Shown: positions 8,661 to 17,336, counted from the stretch's first letter. The stretch is 64,000 nucleotides of DNA from Mycolicibacterium poriferae (GCF_010728325.1 NZ_AP022570.1:806001-870000); one strand, 5' to 3'. Program-made: numbers and translations. The notes: generated by a model not told the origin, from the letters alone.

Positions 8661-10079
8661 GTGAAAAGGCTTCGCGGGTGGGACGCCGTGCTGTTGTACA
8701 GCGAAACCCCGAACGTGCACATGCACACGCTGAAACTGGCGGTGATCGAACTCGACGGCCTCGGCGGGGCCAGTTTCGGGGTCGAGGAACTCCGGCAGGT
8801 CATTCACAGCAGGCTCTACAAGCTCGATCCGTTCCGCTATGAACTGATCGACATCCCGCTGAAGTTCCATCACCCGATGTGGCGGGAGAACGCCGAAGTC
8901 GACCTCGAGTACCACGTGCGCTCGTGCCGGGTGGAAGCCCCGGGGGGGCGCCGCGAACTCGACGAGGCGGTCGGCCGACTGGCCAGCACCCCGCTGGACC
9001 GCAGCCGGCCGCTCTGGGAGATGTACCTGATCGAGGGTCTCGCGGGTGGCCGGATCGCGGTCCTGGGCAAGATTCATCACGCCCTCGCCGACGGCGTCGC
9101 GTCGGCCAATCTGCTGGCCCGCGGGATGGACATGCAGGACGGCCTCGGCGCCGACCGCGACTCCTATGCCACCGATCCGGCGCCCACGCCAGGTGAGTTG
9201 GTGCGCACCGCATTCGCCGACCACCTGCGCCAGATCGCCAAGCTGCCCGGCGTCATGCGCTACACCGCCGAAGGAATGCGCAGGGTGCGGCAGAGCCCGC
9301 ACAAGCTCTCGCCCGAGCTGACCCGGCCGTTCACCCCGCCACCGACCTTCATGAACCACATGCTCGACTCGACCAGGCGGTTCGCCACGACCACGCTGTC
9401 CCTCGATGACGTCAAGCAGACCGGCAAGCATCTCGGCGTCACGATCAACGACATGGTGCTGTCGATCTCGGCCGGGGCGCTGCGCACCATGCTGCTGCGC
9501 TACGACAACCGCGCCGACCACCCGCTGCTCGCGTCGGTGCCGGTGAGTTTCGACTTCTCACCCGACCGGATCTCCGGCAACTTCTTCACCGGCGTGCTGG
9601 TCAGCCTGCCGGTCGACGTCGAAGACCCGCTGGAGCGGGTAAGGGTCGCGCACGACTCGGCCGTCGCGGGCAAGGAAAGCAACACCCTGCTCGGGCCCGA
9701 GCTGGTCAGCCGGTGGTCGTCATACCTGCCGCCCGCGCCCGCCGAGGCGATGTTCCGCTGGCTGTCGAACAAAGACGGCCAGAACAAGGTGATGAACCTG
9801 CCCATCTCGAACGTGCCGGGACCCCGCACCCGGGCGCGGGTCGGCGGGGCATTGGTGACCGAGATCTACTCGGTCGGACCACTGACCGCGGGCAGCGGAA
9901 TCAACATCACGGTGTGGAGCTACGTCGACCAGATCAACATCTCGGTGCTCACCGACGGCAAGACGTTGAAAGACCCTCACGAGCTCACCGACGCGCTGAG
10001 AGAGGCCTTCATCGAGATCCGGCGTGCAGCAGGGCTTTCCGAGAAGCTCACCGTCGTCGAAACCGCGATGCCCGTTTAG
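8661..10079 (+). CDS. Wax ester synthase/diacylglycerol acyltransferase (WS/DGAT; Rv0221-like)
   Basis: Makes triacylglycerol or wax esters from acyl-CoA and diacylglycerol or fatty alcohol, usually at the cytoplasmic face of the membrane. Length is 472 residues. The catalytic motif HHALADG is at residues 139-145, preceded by the family start KRLRGWDAVLLYSETPNVH. The C-terminal half has NLPISNVPGPR and a conserved NITVWSYVDQ block. The GTG start has AGGGAGG about 8 bases upstream. It lies 23 bp behind lipC. The best match I recall is Rv0221 rather than Rv1425. The gene ends in the first unit of a tandem repeat array. Confidence 0.92.
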   Translation: MKRLRGWDAVLLYSETPNVHMHTLKLAVIELDGLGGASFGVEELRQVIHSRLYKLDPFRYELIDIPLKFHHPMWRENAEVDLEYHVRSCRVEAPGGRRELDEAVGRLASTPLDRSRPLWEMYLIEGLAGGRIAVLGKIHHALADGVASANLLARGMDMQDGLGADRDSYATDPAPTPGELVRTAFADHLRQIAKLPGVMRYTAEGMRRVRQSPHKLSPELTRPFTPPPTFMNHMLDSTRRFATTTLSLDDVKQTGKHLGVTINDMVLSISAGALRTMLLRYDNRADHPLLASVPVSFDFSPDRISGNFFTGVLVSLPVDVEDPLERVRVAHDSAVAGKESNTLLGPELVSRWSSYLPPAPAEAMFRWLSNKDGQNKVMNLPISNVPGPRTRARVGGALVTEIYSVGPLTAGSGINITVWSYVDQINISVLTDGKTLKDPHELTDALREAFIEIRRAAGLSEKLTVVETAMPV

Positions 10080-10177
10080 TCGGCTCCTCGACGTGTTTGT
10101 TCAGTCGGCTCGCCACGGTGTCTGTTCAGTCGGCTCGCCGACGTGTCTGTTCAGTCGGCTCGCCGACGTGTCGTGGC
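10078..10177. repeat. Four tandem 25-bp repeats with GC hairpins between convergent genes
   Basis: Units start at 10078, 10103, 10128 and 10153. Units 3 and 4 contain the perfect hairpin GTCGGC-TC-GCCGAC; units 1 and 2 are degenerate. The array begins within the WS/DGAT stop codon and runs into the last codons of the lipO-like gene, so it contains both gene ends. It probably acts as a two-way terminator. There are no spacers, so it is not CRISPR. Confidence 0.85.
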
Positions 10178-11395
10178 CGCCACCCACGACAGGAATTCCT
10201 CCACTGCCTGCGCGGTGTAATGCGCCCGCGGGGACCCGTAGTAGAAGTCGAACGCGTGCTGGGCATGTGGGATCTCCGCATACACCACCGGAGCGGTCGA
10301 GACTTCGCGCAACGCGTCGGCGAACTCGCGGCCCTCCTGCACCGGGATGATCGAGTCGTCCTGGCCGTGCAGGATGAAGAACGGCGGCGCATCGGCGCGG
10401 ACCCGGTACAGCGGCGAGGCGTCGACGTAGAGCTGATGGTGCTGCACGATCGGTTTCTTGGTGACGAATTTCTGCAGGAACGCGATGAACTCCTTGCGGC
10501 CGCTGCCGCGCGCAGACACCCAGTCGTAGCGGCCGTAGATCGGCACCGCGGCGACCACCGACGTATCGGCGTCCTCGAAACCGGGTTGAAACTGCGGGTC
10601 GTCGGCGGTCAAGGCCACCAGAGAGGACAGATGACCGCCGGCCGAGCCACCGGTGATCGCGACGAAGTCGGGGTCGCCGCCGTATTCGCCGATGCGCTCC
10701 TTGATCCAGGCCAAGGCACGTTTGACGTCGACGATGTGATCGGGCCAGGTGTGCCGCGGGCTGACCCGGTAGTCGATCGACACACACACCCAGCCGTGGT
10801 CGGCGAGGTGGCTGAGTAGCGGGTACGCCTGGGGGCGGCGCATGCCGATCGACCAGGCGCCACCCGGAACCTGCAGCAGCACAGGTGCTTTGCCGTCCCG
10901 GGGAAGGTCGGATCGCCGCCAGATGTCGGCCATGTTCACCGCGCCGTGCGGACCGTACTGCACCGTGTCGAGCTTCGTCACGTAACGCCGGCGGATCACG
11001 TCGTTGGGCGGAACCCCGATCCGGCGTCGTCGCCGGTCCGACTGCGCCTTCTCCGAGATGGCCTGATAGTCGGCGCCGAGCGCTGCCCGCAACGGATCTT
11101 CGAAGTAGGGCTGCGAGGCCACGTTGCGGCGGTGGATCAGCCACAGCAGAGCCCAGGCGACGGCGGTGAGAAGCAACGCGATTCGGCCCCGCACACCCCG
11201 GAAGTCACCACGCAGTCCTCGCCGGGCGGCGTCGAGCATCGAGCCGACCATGTAGAGCGGCGACATCTCCGAAGTCGGCCACCCGAAGGCGAACACCGGG
11301 ATGGTCACATACCCTTCGCGACCCAGCGGCCGCAGACCGTTGGCGGCGTTGAGCAGCTCCACGGCGGCGCGCAGCAGGGGTCGGCGCTCAGGCAT
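10151..11395 (-). CDS. lipO: Esterase/lipase, LipO-like paralogue of LipC
   Basis: Alpha/beta hydrolase of 414 residues, with oxyanion region QVPGGAWSIGM, nucleophile elbow TGGSAGGH, HGQDDSIIPVQ and C-terminal HAQHAFDFYYG carrying the catalytic His. There is a hydrophobic segment near residues 80-95 (IALLLTAVAWALLWLI), so the protein may be membrane-anchored. The ATG at 11395 overlaps the stop of the upstream acyl-CoA synthetase by 8 bases, suggesting translational coupling. The frame extends further upstream but only as an antisense-like shadow. In M. tuberculosis the order Rv1428c-fadD12-lipO is the same, which supports the symbol. The last codons lie inside the 25-bp repeat array. Confidence 0.85.
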   Translation of the reverse strand: MPERRPLLRAAVELLNAANGLRPLGREGYVTIPVFAFGWPTSEMSPLYMVGSMLDAARRGLRGDFRGVRGRIALLLTAVAWALLWLIHRRNVASQPYFEDPLRAALGADYQAISEKAQSDRRRRRIGVPPNDVIRRRYVTKLDTVQYGPHGAVNMADIWRRSDLPRDGKAPVLLQVPGGAWSIGMRRPQAYPLLSHLADHGWVCVSIDYRVSPRHTWPDHIVDVKRALAWIKERIGEYGGDPDFVAITGGSAGGHLSSLVALTADDPQFQPGFEDADTSVVAAVPIYGRYDWVSARGSGRKEFIAFLQKFVTKKPIVQHHQLYVDASPLYRVRADAPPFFILHGQDDSIIPVQEGREFADALREVSTAPVVYAEIPHAQHAFDFYYGSPRAHYTAQAVEEFLSWVAATTRRRAD

Positions 11396-13022
11396 TCTTT
11401 GCCCGGTCCTGCAACTCCTTGCGGGAGATCTTTCCGGTGGTGCCGCGCGGCAACTCGTCGAGCACGGTGATCGCCCGGGGCACTTTGAAATTGGCCAGGT
11501 GCTCGCGGACGTGTTGTTTGAGCTCCTCGGGGGTGGCCGCCGCGCCGGGGCGCAGCACCACGAACGCCTCGAGGCGCTGACCGAACTTCTCGTCGTCCAC
11601 ACCCAGCACCGCGGCTTCGGCGACGTCGTCGTGGGCGGCCAGCGTCTTCTCCACCTCGATCGGGTAGACGTTCTCACCGCCGGAGACGATCATCTCGTCG
11701 TCGCGGCCGACGACGAACAACCGGCCGGCGTCGTCGACGTAACCGACGTCACCGGAGCACATGAATCCCTCGTGGAATTCCTTGGTCTGCCCCGAGGTGT
11801 AGCCGTCGAACTGAGTCGAGTTGCGCACGTAGATGCTGCCGACCTCGCCGACCGGTAGCTCGTGCAGTTCGGCGTCGAGGATGCGGATCTCGGTACCCTC
11901 GGCCGGCCTGCCTGCTGTGTCGGGCGCCGCGCGCAGGTCGCGCGGTGTGGCCGTCGCGATCATGCCGGCCTCGGTGGCGTTGTAGTTGTTGTAGATCACG
12001 TCGCCGAAGCGGTCCATGAACGCGATGACGACATCGGGACGCATCCGCGATCCCGAGGCCGCGGCGAACCGGAGCGAGCGGCCGCTGTAACGGTCGAGGA
12101 CCTCGGTCGGCAGCTCCATGATGCGGTCGAACATGACCGGGACGACACACAACCCGGTAGCCCGGTGCCGATCGATCAACTCCAGCGTCGCTTCGGGATC
12201 GAACTTGCGCCGGGTGATGATGGTGCAGGACATGGACGCCGCGAACGCCAGCTGAGAGAAGCCCCACGCATGGAACATCGGCGCCACGACCACGACCGGC
12301 TGCTCGGTTCGCCACGGAGTCCGGTCGAGAATCGACTTGAGCACGCCGGGATCGCCCCCGGAATGGCTGGCGCCCTTGGGGGTTCCGGTCGTGCCCGAGG
12401 TCAGCAGGATCACCCGGCCCTTGGCGGAGGCGCGCTGCGGGTCCCGGTCGCCGTGCTCGGCGATCAGGCGCTCGAGGGTCGGGTAGTTCACCGGTCCGTC
12501 GGTCCATGCGACGATCCGCGCGGTGTCCGGCCGGCCGGCCACCGCCCGGTCGACGACCTCGGTGAACTCCTCGTCGTAGATGACCGCGACCGACTTGCCC
12601 TCCCCTTCGCGCTCCAGCACCTCGGCCATCGCCGGCCCGGCGAACGAGGTGTTGAGCAGCAGCACGTCGGCGCCGATCCGGTTCGCTGCGATCAGCGCGT
12701 CGACGAACCCGCGGTGATTGCGCGCCATCAGGCCGATCACCTCGGGCTGCCCGCCGGGCAGGGCCTGCAGTGCGGCTGCCAACGCGTCGGCGCGTCGGTC
12801 GATCTGTCGCCAGGTCAGGATGCCGAGCTCGTCGACCAGACCCGCCCGGTCCGGGCAGCGCTGCGCGGCGGCGGCGAAACCGGAAGTGATGGCCATGTTC
12901 TCGCGCTGCATCGCGGAGACGATCCGCAGGTACTTGTCCGGGCGCATCGGGGCGATCACGCCCGCCCGTGCCATCGTCGAGATGAGCCCCAGCGGTTTGG
13001 TCAGTGGATCGAGAATTCCCAT
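11388..13022 (-). CDS. fadD12: Long-chain acyl-CoA synthetase, FadD12-like
   Basis: Adenylates a fatty acid and transfers it to CoA. Length is 544 residues. ATP/AMP motif LTSGTTGTPKGASHS, then YNATEAGM, the hinge region CSGDVGYVDDAGRLFVVGRDDE, and the C-terminal catalytic Lys in PRGTTGKISRKEL. This is a standard FadD without the FAAL insertion. It lies between an LPLAT gene (3-bp gap) and a LipO-like esterase (8-bp overlap), so the three form one operon that activates, esterifies and hydrolyses acyl chains. The same order occurs as Rv1428c-Rv1427c-Rv1426c in M. tuberculosis. A KstR-type operator upstream of the first gene suggests induction by sterols. Confidence 0.88.
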   Translation of the reverse strand: MGILDPLTKPLGLISTMARAGVIAPMRPDKYLRIVSAMQRENMAITSGFAAAAQRCPDRAGLVDELGILTWRQIDRRADALAAALQALPGGQPEVIGLMARNHRGFVDALIAANRIGADVLLLNTSFAGPAMAEVLEREGEGKSVAVIYDEEFTEVVDRAVAGRPDTARIVAWTDGPVNYPTLERLIAEHGDRDPQRASAKGRVILLTSGTTGTPKGASHSGGDPGVLKSILDRTPWRTEQPVVVVAPMFHAWGFSQLAFAASMSCTIITRRKFDPEATLELIDRHRATGLCVVPVMFDRIMELPTEVLDRYSGRSLRFAAASGSRMRPDVVIAFMDRFGDVIYNNYNATEAGMIATATPRDLRAAPDTAGRPAEGTEIRILDAELHELPVGEVGSIYVRNSTQFDGYTSGQTKEFHEGFMCSGDVGYVDDAGRLFVVGRDDEMIVSGGENVYPIEVEKTLAAHDDVAEAAVLGVDDEKFGQRLEAFVVLRPGAAATPEELKQHVREHLANFKVPRAITVLDELPRGTTGKISRKELQDRAKNA

Positions 13023-13025
13023 CGG

Positions 13026-13850
13026 TCAGCCCAGCACCGGAAGTCGGCGCTTGCTGGCCAGTTCGTCGAGAGCCCGTTGCATGACCCGCCGGACGTGGGC
13101 GTCCACTTCGTCGATGTCGGGGTCCTCGCCGAATTCGGCGGCCACGTCGATGGGCGGCAGCGTCTGCATGGTGATCTTGGTCGGCAGCGGCACGTTGACG
13201 GGCAGCACCACCGACAATCCGAACGGAAAACCGAACGACACCGGCAGGATCTTCGTCCGGAACGCGCGTGCGATGGGCCCGAGCGCCTTGGCGATCTCGG
13301 TGCCGCGGGTGAGGAACAGCTGACTCTCCTGGCCGCCGATAGACACGGTGGGCACGATCGGGACGCCGTTGTTGAGCGCGGCGCGTACGTAGCCGGTGCG
13401 CCCGCTGAAGTCGATCTTGTTGGCGCTGAGCGTGGGCCGGTACACGTCGTAGTCGCCGCCGGGGAAGACGACGACCACGCCGCCGGAGCGCAGCGCCTCG
13501 TCGGCGTTCTCGTGGTTGGCGGGGATGAAGCCGGTCTTCTTGAAGAACGTGCCAGACGGCCCGACCATCAACATGTCATGGGACAGCGTGTACACCGGTC
13601 GGTCGTAGCCGAAATGGTCGTAGAAGCCGCTGGCGAACACCGGCACGTCCATGGCGAGCAGGCCGCCCGAGTGGTTCGACACCACCAACGCGCCGCCGGC
13701 GGGGAAGGTCTCCAGCCCGCGTACCTCGGCCCGGTGATAGCCCTTGAGAAATGGCCGCAGCACGCCCATCACCCGTTCGGTGAGCGCCGGATCCCACTTG
13801 GTGATCTCAGATGGCGTGATCTCAGACGGCGTGATGTCGGTCGCGCTCAT
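13026..13850 (-). CDS. LPLAT-superfamily acyltransferase (Rv1428c-like)
   Basis: Probable glycerolipid acyltransferase of 274 residues and first gene of an operon with fadD12 and lipO. It has the family block SNHSGGLLAMDVPVFA followed by the block III-like FPGGDYDVYRP. The spacing is H-x7-D rather than the textbook H-x4-D of PlsC enzymes, which fits the more distant MGAT-like branch. The ATG at 13850 is preceded by GAGGGAGC. The N-terminus contains an exact 5-residue duplication (ITPSE twice) from a 15-bp repeat. The acceptor lipid is unknown. Confidence 0.82.
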   Translation of the reverse strand: MSATDITPSEITPSEITKWDPALTERVMGVLRPFLKGYHRAEVRGLETFPAGGALVVSNHSGGLLAMDVPVFASGFYDHFGYDRPVYTLSHDMLMVGPSGTFFKKTGFIPANHENADEALRSGGVVVVFPGGDYDVYRPTLSANKIDFSGRTGYVRAALNNGVPIVPTVSIGGQESQLFLTRGTEIAKALGPIARAFRTKILPVSFGFPFGLSVVLPVNVPLPTKITMQTLPPIDVAAEFGEDPDIDEVDAHVRRVMQRALDELASKRRLPVLG

Positions 13851-13878
13851 GGCGTGCTCCCTCGAGAAGACGTCAGAT

Positions 13879-13892
13879 TGGAACGTGTTCTA
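13879..13892. promoter_or_regulatory. KstR-type operator upstream of the LPLAT-fadD12-lipO operon
   Basis: TGGAACGTGTTCTA matches the KstR consensus TnnAACnnGTTnnA at all eight fixed positions. It lies 29 bp upstream of the LPLAT start codon. KstR is the TetR-family repressor of sterol catabolism, released by a 3-oxo-cholestenoyl-CoA ligand. The match is seen directly; binding and function are inferred. Confidence 0.7.
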
Positions 13893-14097
13893 GTTTTGCG
13901 AGTGTACCCACTGCTCACGACCCCCAATCGACGCGGCCGCCGGCACCCCGGGTCATCCTGTCATCGCCGACGTCCGCTCAGTCGGGCTTTGACTGCGAAA
14001 TGCGACACACCTGGATGTCTCGTGCCGGGCACGTCATCTGTTGACGTGTCGGCGGAGAAGGGGCACGCCGAAGTCGCGGCCGCGGTAGCTTCCTAGA

Positions 14098-14135
14098 GGC
14101 TATGGCGGGACCTGGTCGGGGATTCCGCCATAGCC
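14098..14135. other. Perfect 11-bp stem-loop upstream of the AraC-DinB gene
   Basis: GGCTATGGCGG pairs with CCGCCATAGCC around a 16-base loop. It lies in the 352-bp gap between the divergent LPLAT and AraC-type genes, 67 bp before the GTG at 14203. There is no U-tract. Apart from this hairpin and the KstR site I see nothing coding in the gap. Confidence 0.5.
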
Positions 14136-14202
14136 GCAGGGCTCCGGGCGGAGCAGGAATTGTCATGTCCTGCCCGGCGGCCGGCGACCATACTCAAACA
14201 CC

Positions 14203-15144
14203 GTGACCGATCCGCTGTCCGTACCGGCGCCCGCCGGTCGCGACCGACTGCGTGAGCTCCTCGACGCGGTCACCGACGCCGGCAACACCGCCGTCGGCGA
14301 CATGGCGCGCAGTAGTTTCGCCTCGGAATTCCATTTCTCCCGCCAGGTCCGCCGGCTCACCGGAGAATCGCCCGCGGCGTTACGCCGCCGAGTCATGCTC
14401 GAACGTGCGGCGTGGCGATTGCAGCGCGGCGAGGCTGTCGCGGTCGTCGCCGCCGCCGAGGGATGGTCGTCGGCCGAAGTGTTCTCCCGCGCGTTCCGGC
14501 GCGCCTACGGCGTGCCGCCCTCGCGGGCCGCCGATGTGCACTTCAGGTTGACCGCGCCCAACGGGCTGCACTTCCATCCCCCCGAGTCGCTGTGGCTGGA
14601 CGCCGGTCCGGGCGCCGACCCGTCCGCGCCGTCGGTGTCCGCGCTGATGCTCGCCCACGACGTCGACGACACCGCCTGCCTGCTTGCCGCCGCGGCGCAG
14701 CTGAGCCCGCAACAGTGGGTGGCCGACGTTGCGCCGGGCCAGACAGTGCTGGAGTGGGACGGGCCCGAAGCCAGCGTCGGAGCGGTACTCGGCGCGATCG
14801 TGTGGACCAAAGAGGTGTGGCTGGCCACCATCGCCGGGCACGACTTCCCGTCCCGGACGGCGACGCGGCCGGAATCCGTCGACGCGCCCACGCTGGCTGC
14901 CCACCACGACGCCATCGCCGCGCGGTGGCGCGCGACGATCGCCGATCACTCGGCGGCCGGCCGACTCGGCGACACCGTGATCGACGCGCTGTGCGATCCG
15001 CCGGAATCGTTCCCCCTGCACGGCATCGTGGCGCACGTGCTGACCTATTCCGCGCACCGCCGCGAGCTCGCGCGCACGATGCTGGCCGCGCTCGGAGTGA
15101 GCGTTCCCAGCGGGGACCCGTTGAGCTGGATGAGGGAGATCTAG
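14203..15144 (+). CDS. AraC-type DNA-binding domain fused to a DinB-like domain
   Basis: Protein of 313 residues. Residues about 15-105 resemble two AraC helix-turn-helix units (DMARSSFASEFHFSRQVRRL and GWSSAEVFSRAFRRAYGVPP). Residues about 145-300 look like a DinB/YfiT four-helix metal-binding fold, with HDVDDTACLL near the start and HGIVAHVLTYSAHRREL near the end, the latter carrying the typical closing His pair. The function is unknown; the architecture suggests a small-molecule-responsive regulator. The gene starts at GTG, and its TAG stop abuts the ATG of the next gene with no gap, so the two are co-translated. Confidence 0.78.
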   Translation: MTDPLSVPAPAGRDRLRELLDAVTDAGNTAVGDMARSSFASEFHFSRQVRRLTGESPAALRRRVMLERAAWRLQRGEAVAVVAAAEGWSSAEVFSRAFRRAYGVPPSRAADVHFRLTAPNGLHFHPPESLWLDAGPGADPSAPSVSALMLAHDVDDTACLLAAAAQLSPQQWVADVAPGQTVLEWDGPEASVGAVLGAIVWTKEVWLATIAGHDFPSRTATRPESVDAPTLAAHHDAIAARWRATIADHSAAGRLGDTVIDALCDPPESFPLHGIVAHVLTYSAHRRELARTMLAALGVSVPSGDPLSWMREI

Positions 15145-15666
15145 ATGGGCACCGTCTACTACACCGCGTCCAGCCTGGACGGCTACATCGTCGACGACCA
15201 CGGCAGCCTGGACTGGCTGACCAGCCGAGCGATCGACCAGGCCGGCCCGTTCGGCATCGAACCGTTCCTGGCCACCGTCGGCGCACTCGTGATGGGTGCC
15301 GACACCTACGAGTGGATACTGGCCAACCATCCCGGCGAGTGGATGTACAGCCAGCCGTCCTGGGTGTTGACCCACCGGCCCGGCATCGTCGCCGCCGGGC
15401 ATCCGGTACACGTGTTCGACGGCGCCGTTGACGACCTGCACCCGGAGCTGGTGAGGGCCGCGGCCGGCAGGGATGTCTGGGTGGTCGGGGGAGGAGACGT
15501 CGCCAGGCAGTTCAGCGAGGCGGGGCTGATCGACGAGATGGTGGTCGCCTATGCGCCGTGCTCGCTGGGCGCGGGGTCACCGGTGCTGCCGATGCGTTCC
15601 GAATGGGCGTTGACGGATTCGGGCCGCAACGGTGATTTCCTCTGCGCCCGGTGGCGCCGCGGCTGA
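15145..15666 (+). CDS. Dihydrofolate reductase-like / RibD C-terminal domain protein
   Basis: NADPH-dependent reductase fold of 173 residues. Start YYTASSLDGYIVDDHGSLDWL, the MGADTYEWIL segment and WVVGGGDVARQF are hallmarks of the YyaP/YwjB branch related to RibD-C and DHFR. Members are mostly uncharacterised and are not housekeeping DHFR. The ATG follows directly on the TAG of the AraC-DinB gene, so the regulator probably controls or senses the product of this enzyme. Downstream is a long palindrome shared with the convergent aldehyde dehydrogenase. Confidence 0.82.
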   Translation: MGTVYYTASSLDGYIVDDHGSLDWLTSRAIDQAGPFGIEPFLATVGALVMGADTYEWILANHPGEWMYSQPSWVLTHRPGIVAAGHPVHVFDGAVDDLHPELVRAAAGRDVWVVGGGDVARQFSEAGLIDEMVVAYAPCSLGAGSPVLPMRSEWALTDSGRNGDFLCARWRRG

Positions 15667-15740
15667 GGGGCCGCGGGTCAATGCCTGCAGCGGCGACGAT
15701 CACGCACAGATCCGTCGACTCATCGAACGCCGCTGCTCAA

Positions 15741-15814
15741 GACGCCGACGAGATCCGACTTCTGCCGGAGAAGTACGAGAAAACCTCGGCAAAAGTCGGA
15801 TCTCGTGGAGCGTC
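15741..15814. repeat. Long-stem dispersed palindrome, copy 1
   Basis: Perfect 14-bp arms ACGAGATCCGACTT (15748-15761) and AAGTCGGATCTCGT (15793-15806), extended by outer GACGC/GCGTC arms, with a loop that itself folds through TGCCGGAG and CTCGGCA. It sits between two convergent stop codons, 2 bp from the aldehyde dehydrogenase stop. Its first 20 bases (15746-15765) recur exactly at 38257. It probably serves as a bidirectional terminator as well as being a repeat family. Confidence 0.8.
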
Positions 15815-15815
15815 G

Positions 15816-17291
15816 TCAGTCGGCGGGGGTGTAGCCGAACGGCAGCAGGATGCTCTTGGGCTCGCAGTAGGCCTCGATGCCCTCGGGACCGTTCTCGCGG
15901 CCGATGCCGGAGTTCTTGAAACCGCCGAACGGTGCGCCCGGGTCGAAGGCGTACATGTTGACCGCGTACGTTCCGGTGCGGATCTTGCGCGCGATCTTCA
16001 ACGCCTTGTCGTTGTCGGAGGTGTACACCGAGCCGGCCAGCCCGTAGACCGAGTCGTTGGCGATGTGCACGGCGTCGTCTTCGTCCTCGTAGGGAATCAC
16101 CGCGAGGACGGGCCCGAAGATCTCCTCCTGAGCGATGGTCATCGAGTTGTCGACGTCGGCGAACACCGTCGGCTGCACGAACCAACCGCTGTCCAGTCCC
16201 TCGGGGCGGCCGCCGCCGGCCACCACCCGCGCGCCTTCCTCGATGCCCTTCTTGATGTAGCTCTCCACCCGCTCGCGCTGCTTCTCGCTGATCAGCGGCC
16301 CGATCGCGGCACCGGGATCATCGGGCAGGCCGACCGGCATCGCGGCCACGGCCGCCGCCAACTTGTCGACGACCTCGTCGTATCGCGACCGCGGCGCCAG
16401 GATCCGGGTCTGGCCCACACATGCCTGCCCACAGTTCATCAAGCCGGAGAACACCAGCATCGGCAGCGTCGAGTCCAGGTCGGCGTCTTCGAGGATGATG
16501 GCTGCGGACTTGCCGCCGAGCTCCAGCGTGCACGGCTTGAGGTTGTCGGCGGCGATCTTGCCGATCTCCTTGCCGACCGCCGAGGAGCCGGTGAACGTGT
16601 ACTTGTCCAGGTTCGGATTCGCCGTCAGGGCGCGGCCCGTCTCGGCGCCACCCGGCACGATCGACAGCACACCCTCGGGCAGCCCTGCCTCGGCGAACAT
16701 TTCAGCCATCGCGAACACCGACAGCGGCGTTTCGGCGGCCGGTTTGAGCACCATGGTGCAGCCGGCCAGCAGCGCGGGCCCGAGCTTGTTGGCGGCCAGG
16801 AAGAACGGCACGTTCCAGGCGGTGACGGCGCCGACCACACCGATCGGTTCGCGCACCACCAGCGTCTGGCCGTAGACGCCGTCGCGGATCTCCTGCCAGG
16901 TGAACTTGTCGGCCGCGCCGGCGTAGTACTGGAACGCCGACATCGCCGCGCCGTACTGCATCATGTCCACGATCGTGGTGGGCTGCCCGGTCTCGGCGGA
17001 CAACAGGAACTTCAGCTCGTCGCCGCGTTCCTCCATGATCTTGACCGCGCGGCCGAGGATCTCGGCGCGCTCTTCCGGCGACATCTGCGGCCACGGGCCC
17101 TCGTCGAAGGCCTTGCGCGCCGCGGCGCAGGCCGCGTCGACGTCGGCGGCCGAGGCCAGCGGCACCTTGCCCACCAACTCGCCGGTGGCGGGGGAGTGCA
17201 CCTCGATGACATCCGAGGTGGCCGGCTCGACCCACTTGCCGCCGATGAACAGCTTGTCCCATTCGGTCTTGAAGGCGGTGCTCTGTGTCAT
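15816..17291 (-). CDS. Aldehyde dehydrogenase (Rv0223c-like)
   Basis: NAD(P)-dependent aldehyde dehydrogenase, 491 residues. Catalytic Glu in LELGGKSAAIIL, catalytic Cys in NCGQACVGQTRIL, and the nucleotide-binding FTGSSAVGKEIG are all present. The end GSVYTSDNDKALKIARKIRTG and PFGGFKNSGIGRENG is standard for the family. I start at the ATG at 17291 because a -10 box lies seven bases upstream (probable leaderless mRNA); the longer frame to 17345 is unlikely. The upstream methyltransferase lies 54 bp away in the same direction, but the gap holds its own promoter with a KstR-like site. A role in sterol side-chain or fatty aldehyde oxidation is inferred. Confidence 0.9.
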   Translation of the reverse strand: MTQSTAFKTEWDKLFIGGKWVEPATSDVIEVHSPATGELVGKVPLASAADVDAACAAARKAFDEGPWPQMSPEERAEILGRAVKIMEERGDELKFLLSAETGQPTTIVDMMQYGAAMSAFQYYAGAADKFTWQEIRDGVYGQTLVVREPIGVVGAVTAWNVPFFLAANKLGPALLAGCTMVLKPAAETPLSVFAMAEMFAEAGLPEGVLSIVPGGAETGRALTANPNLDKYTFTGSSAVGKEIGKIAADNLKPCTLELGGKSAAIILEDADLDSTLPMLVFSGLMNCGQACVGQTRILAPRSRYDEVVDKLAAAVAAMPVGLPDDPGAAIGPLISEKQRERVESYIKKGIEEGARVVAGGGRPEGLDSGWFVQPTVFADVDNSMTIAQEEIFGPVLAVIPYEDEDDAVHIANDSVYGLAGSVYTSDNDKALKIARKIRTGTYAVNMYAFDPGAPFGGFKNSGIGRENGPEGIEAYCEPKSILLPFGYTPAD

Positions 17292-17298
17292 AGGCGTC

Positions 17299-17336
17299 AC
17301 ACTACCGACCGTTGGGCAAAACGAGAACCTGTTGCA
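17299..17336 (-). promoter_or_regulatory. Aldehyde dehydrogenase promoter with KstR-like site
   Basis: TAGTGT (bases 17304 to 17299) fits TANNNT and ends seven bases before the ATG, predicting a leaderless transcript. The plus-strand segment 17323-17336, GAGAACCTGTTGCA, matches seven of eight fixed positions of TnnAACnnGTTnnA and overlaps the expected -35 region, so a bound repressor would block polymerase. Confidence 0.5.

Noticed and set aside
13978..14166. Small minus-strand frame in the gap before the AraC-DinB gene
   Set aside because: No ribosome site, Pro/Arg-rich composition, and it spans the hairpin at 14098.
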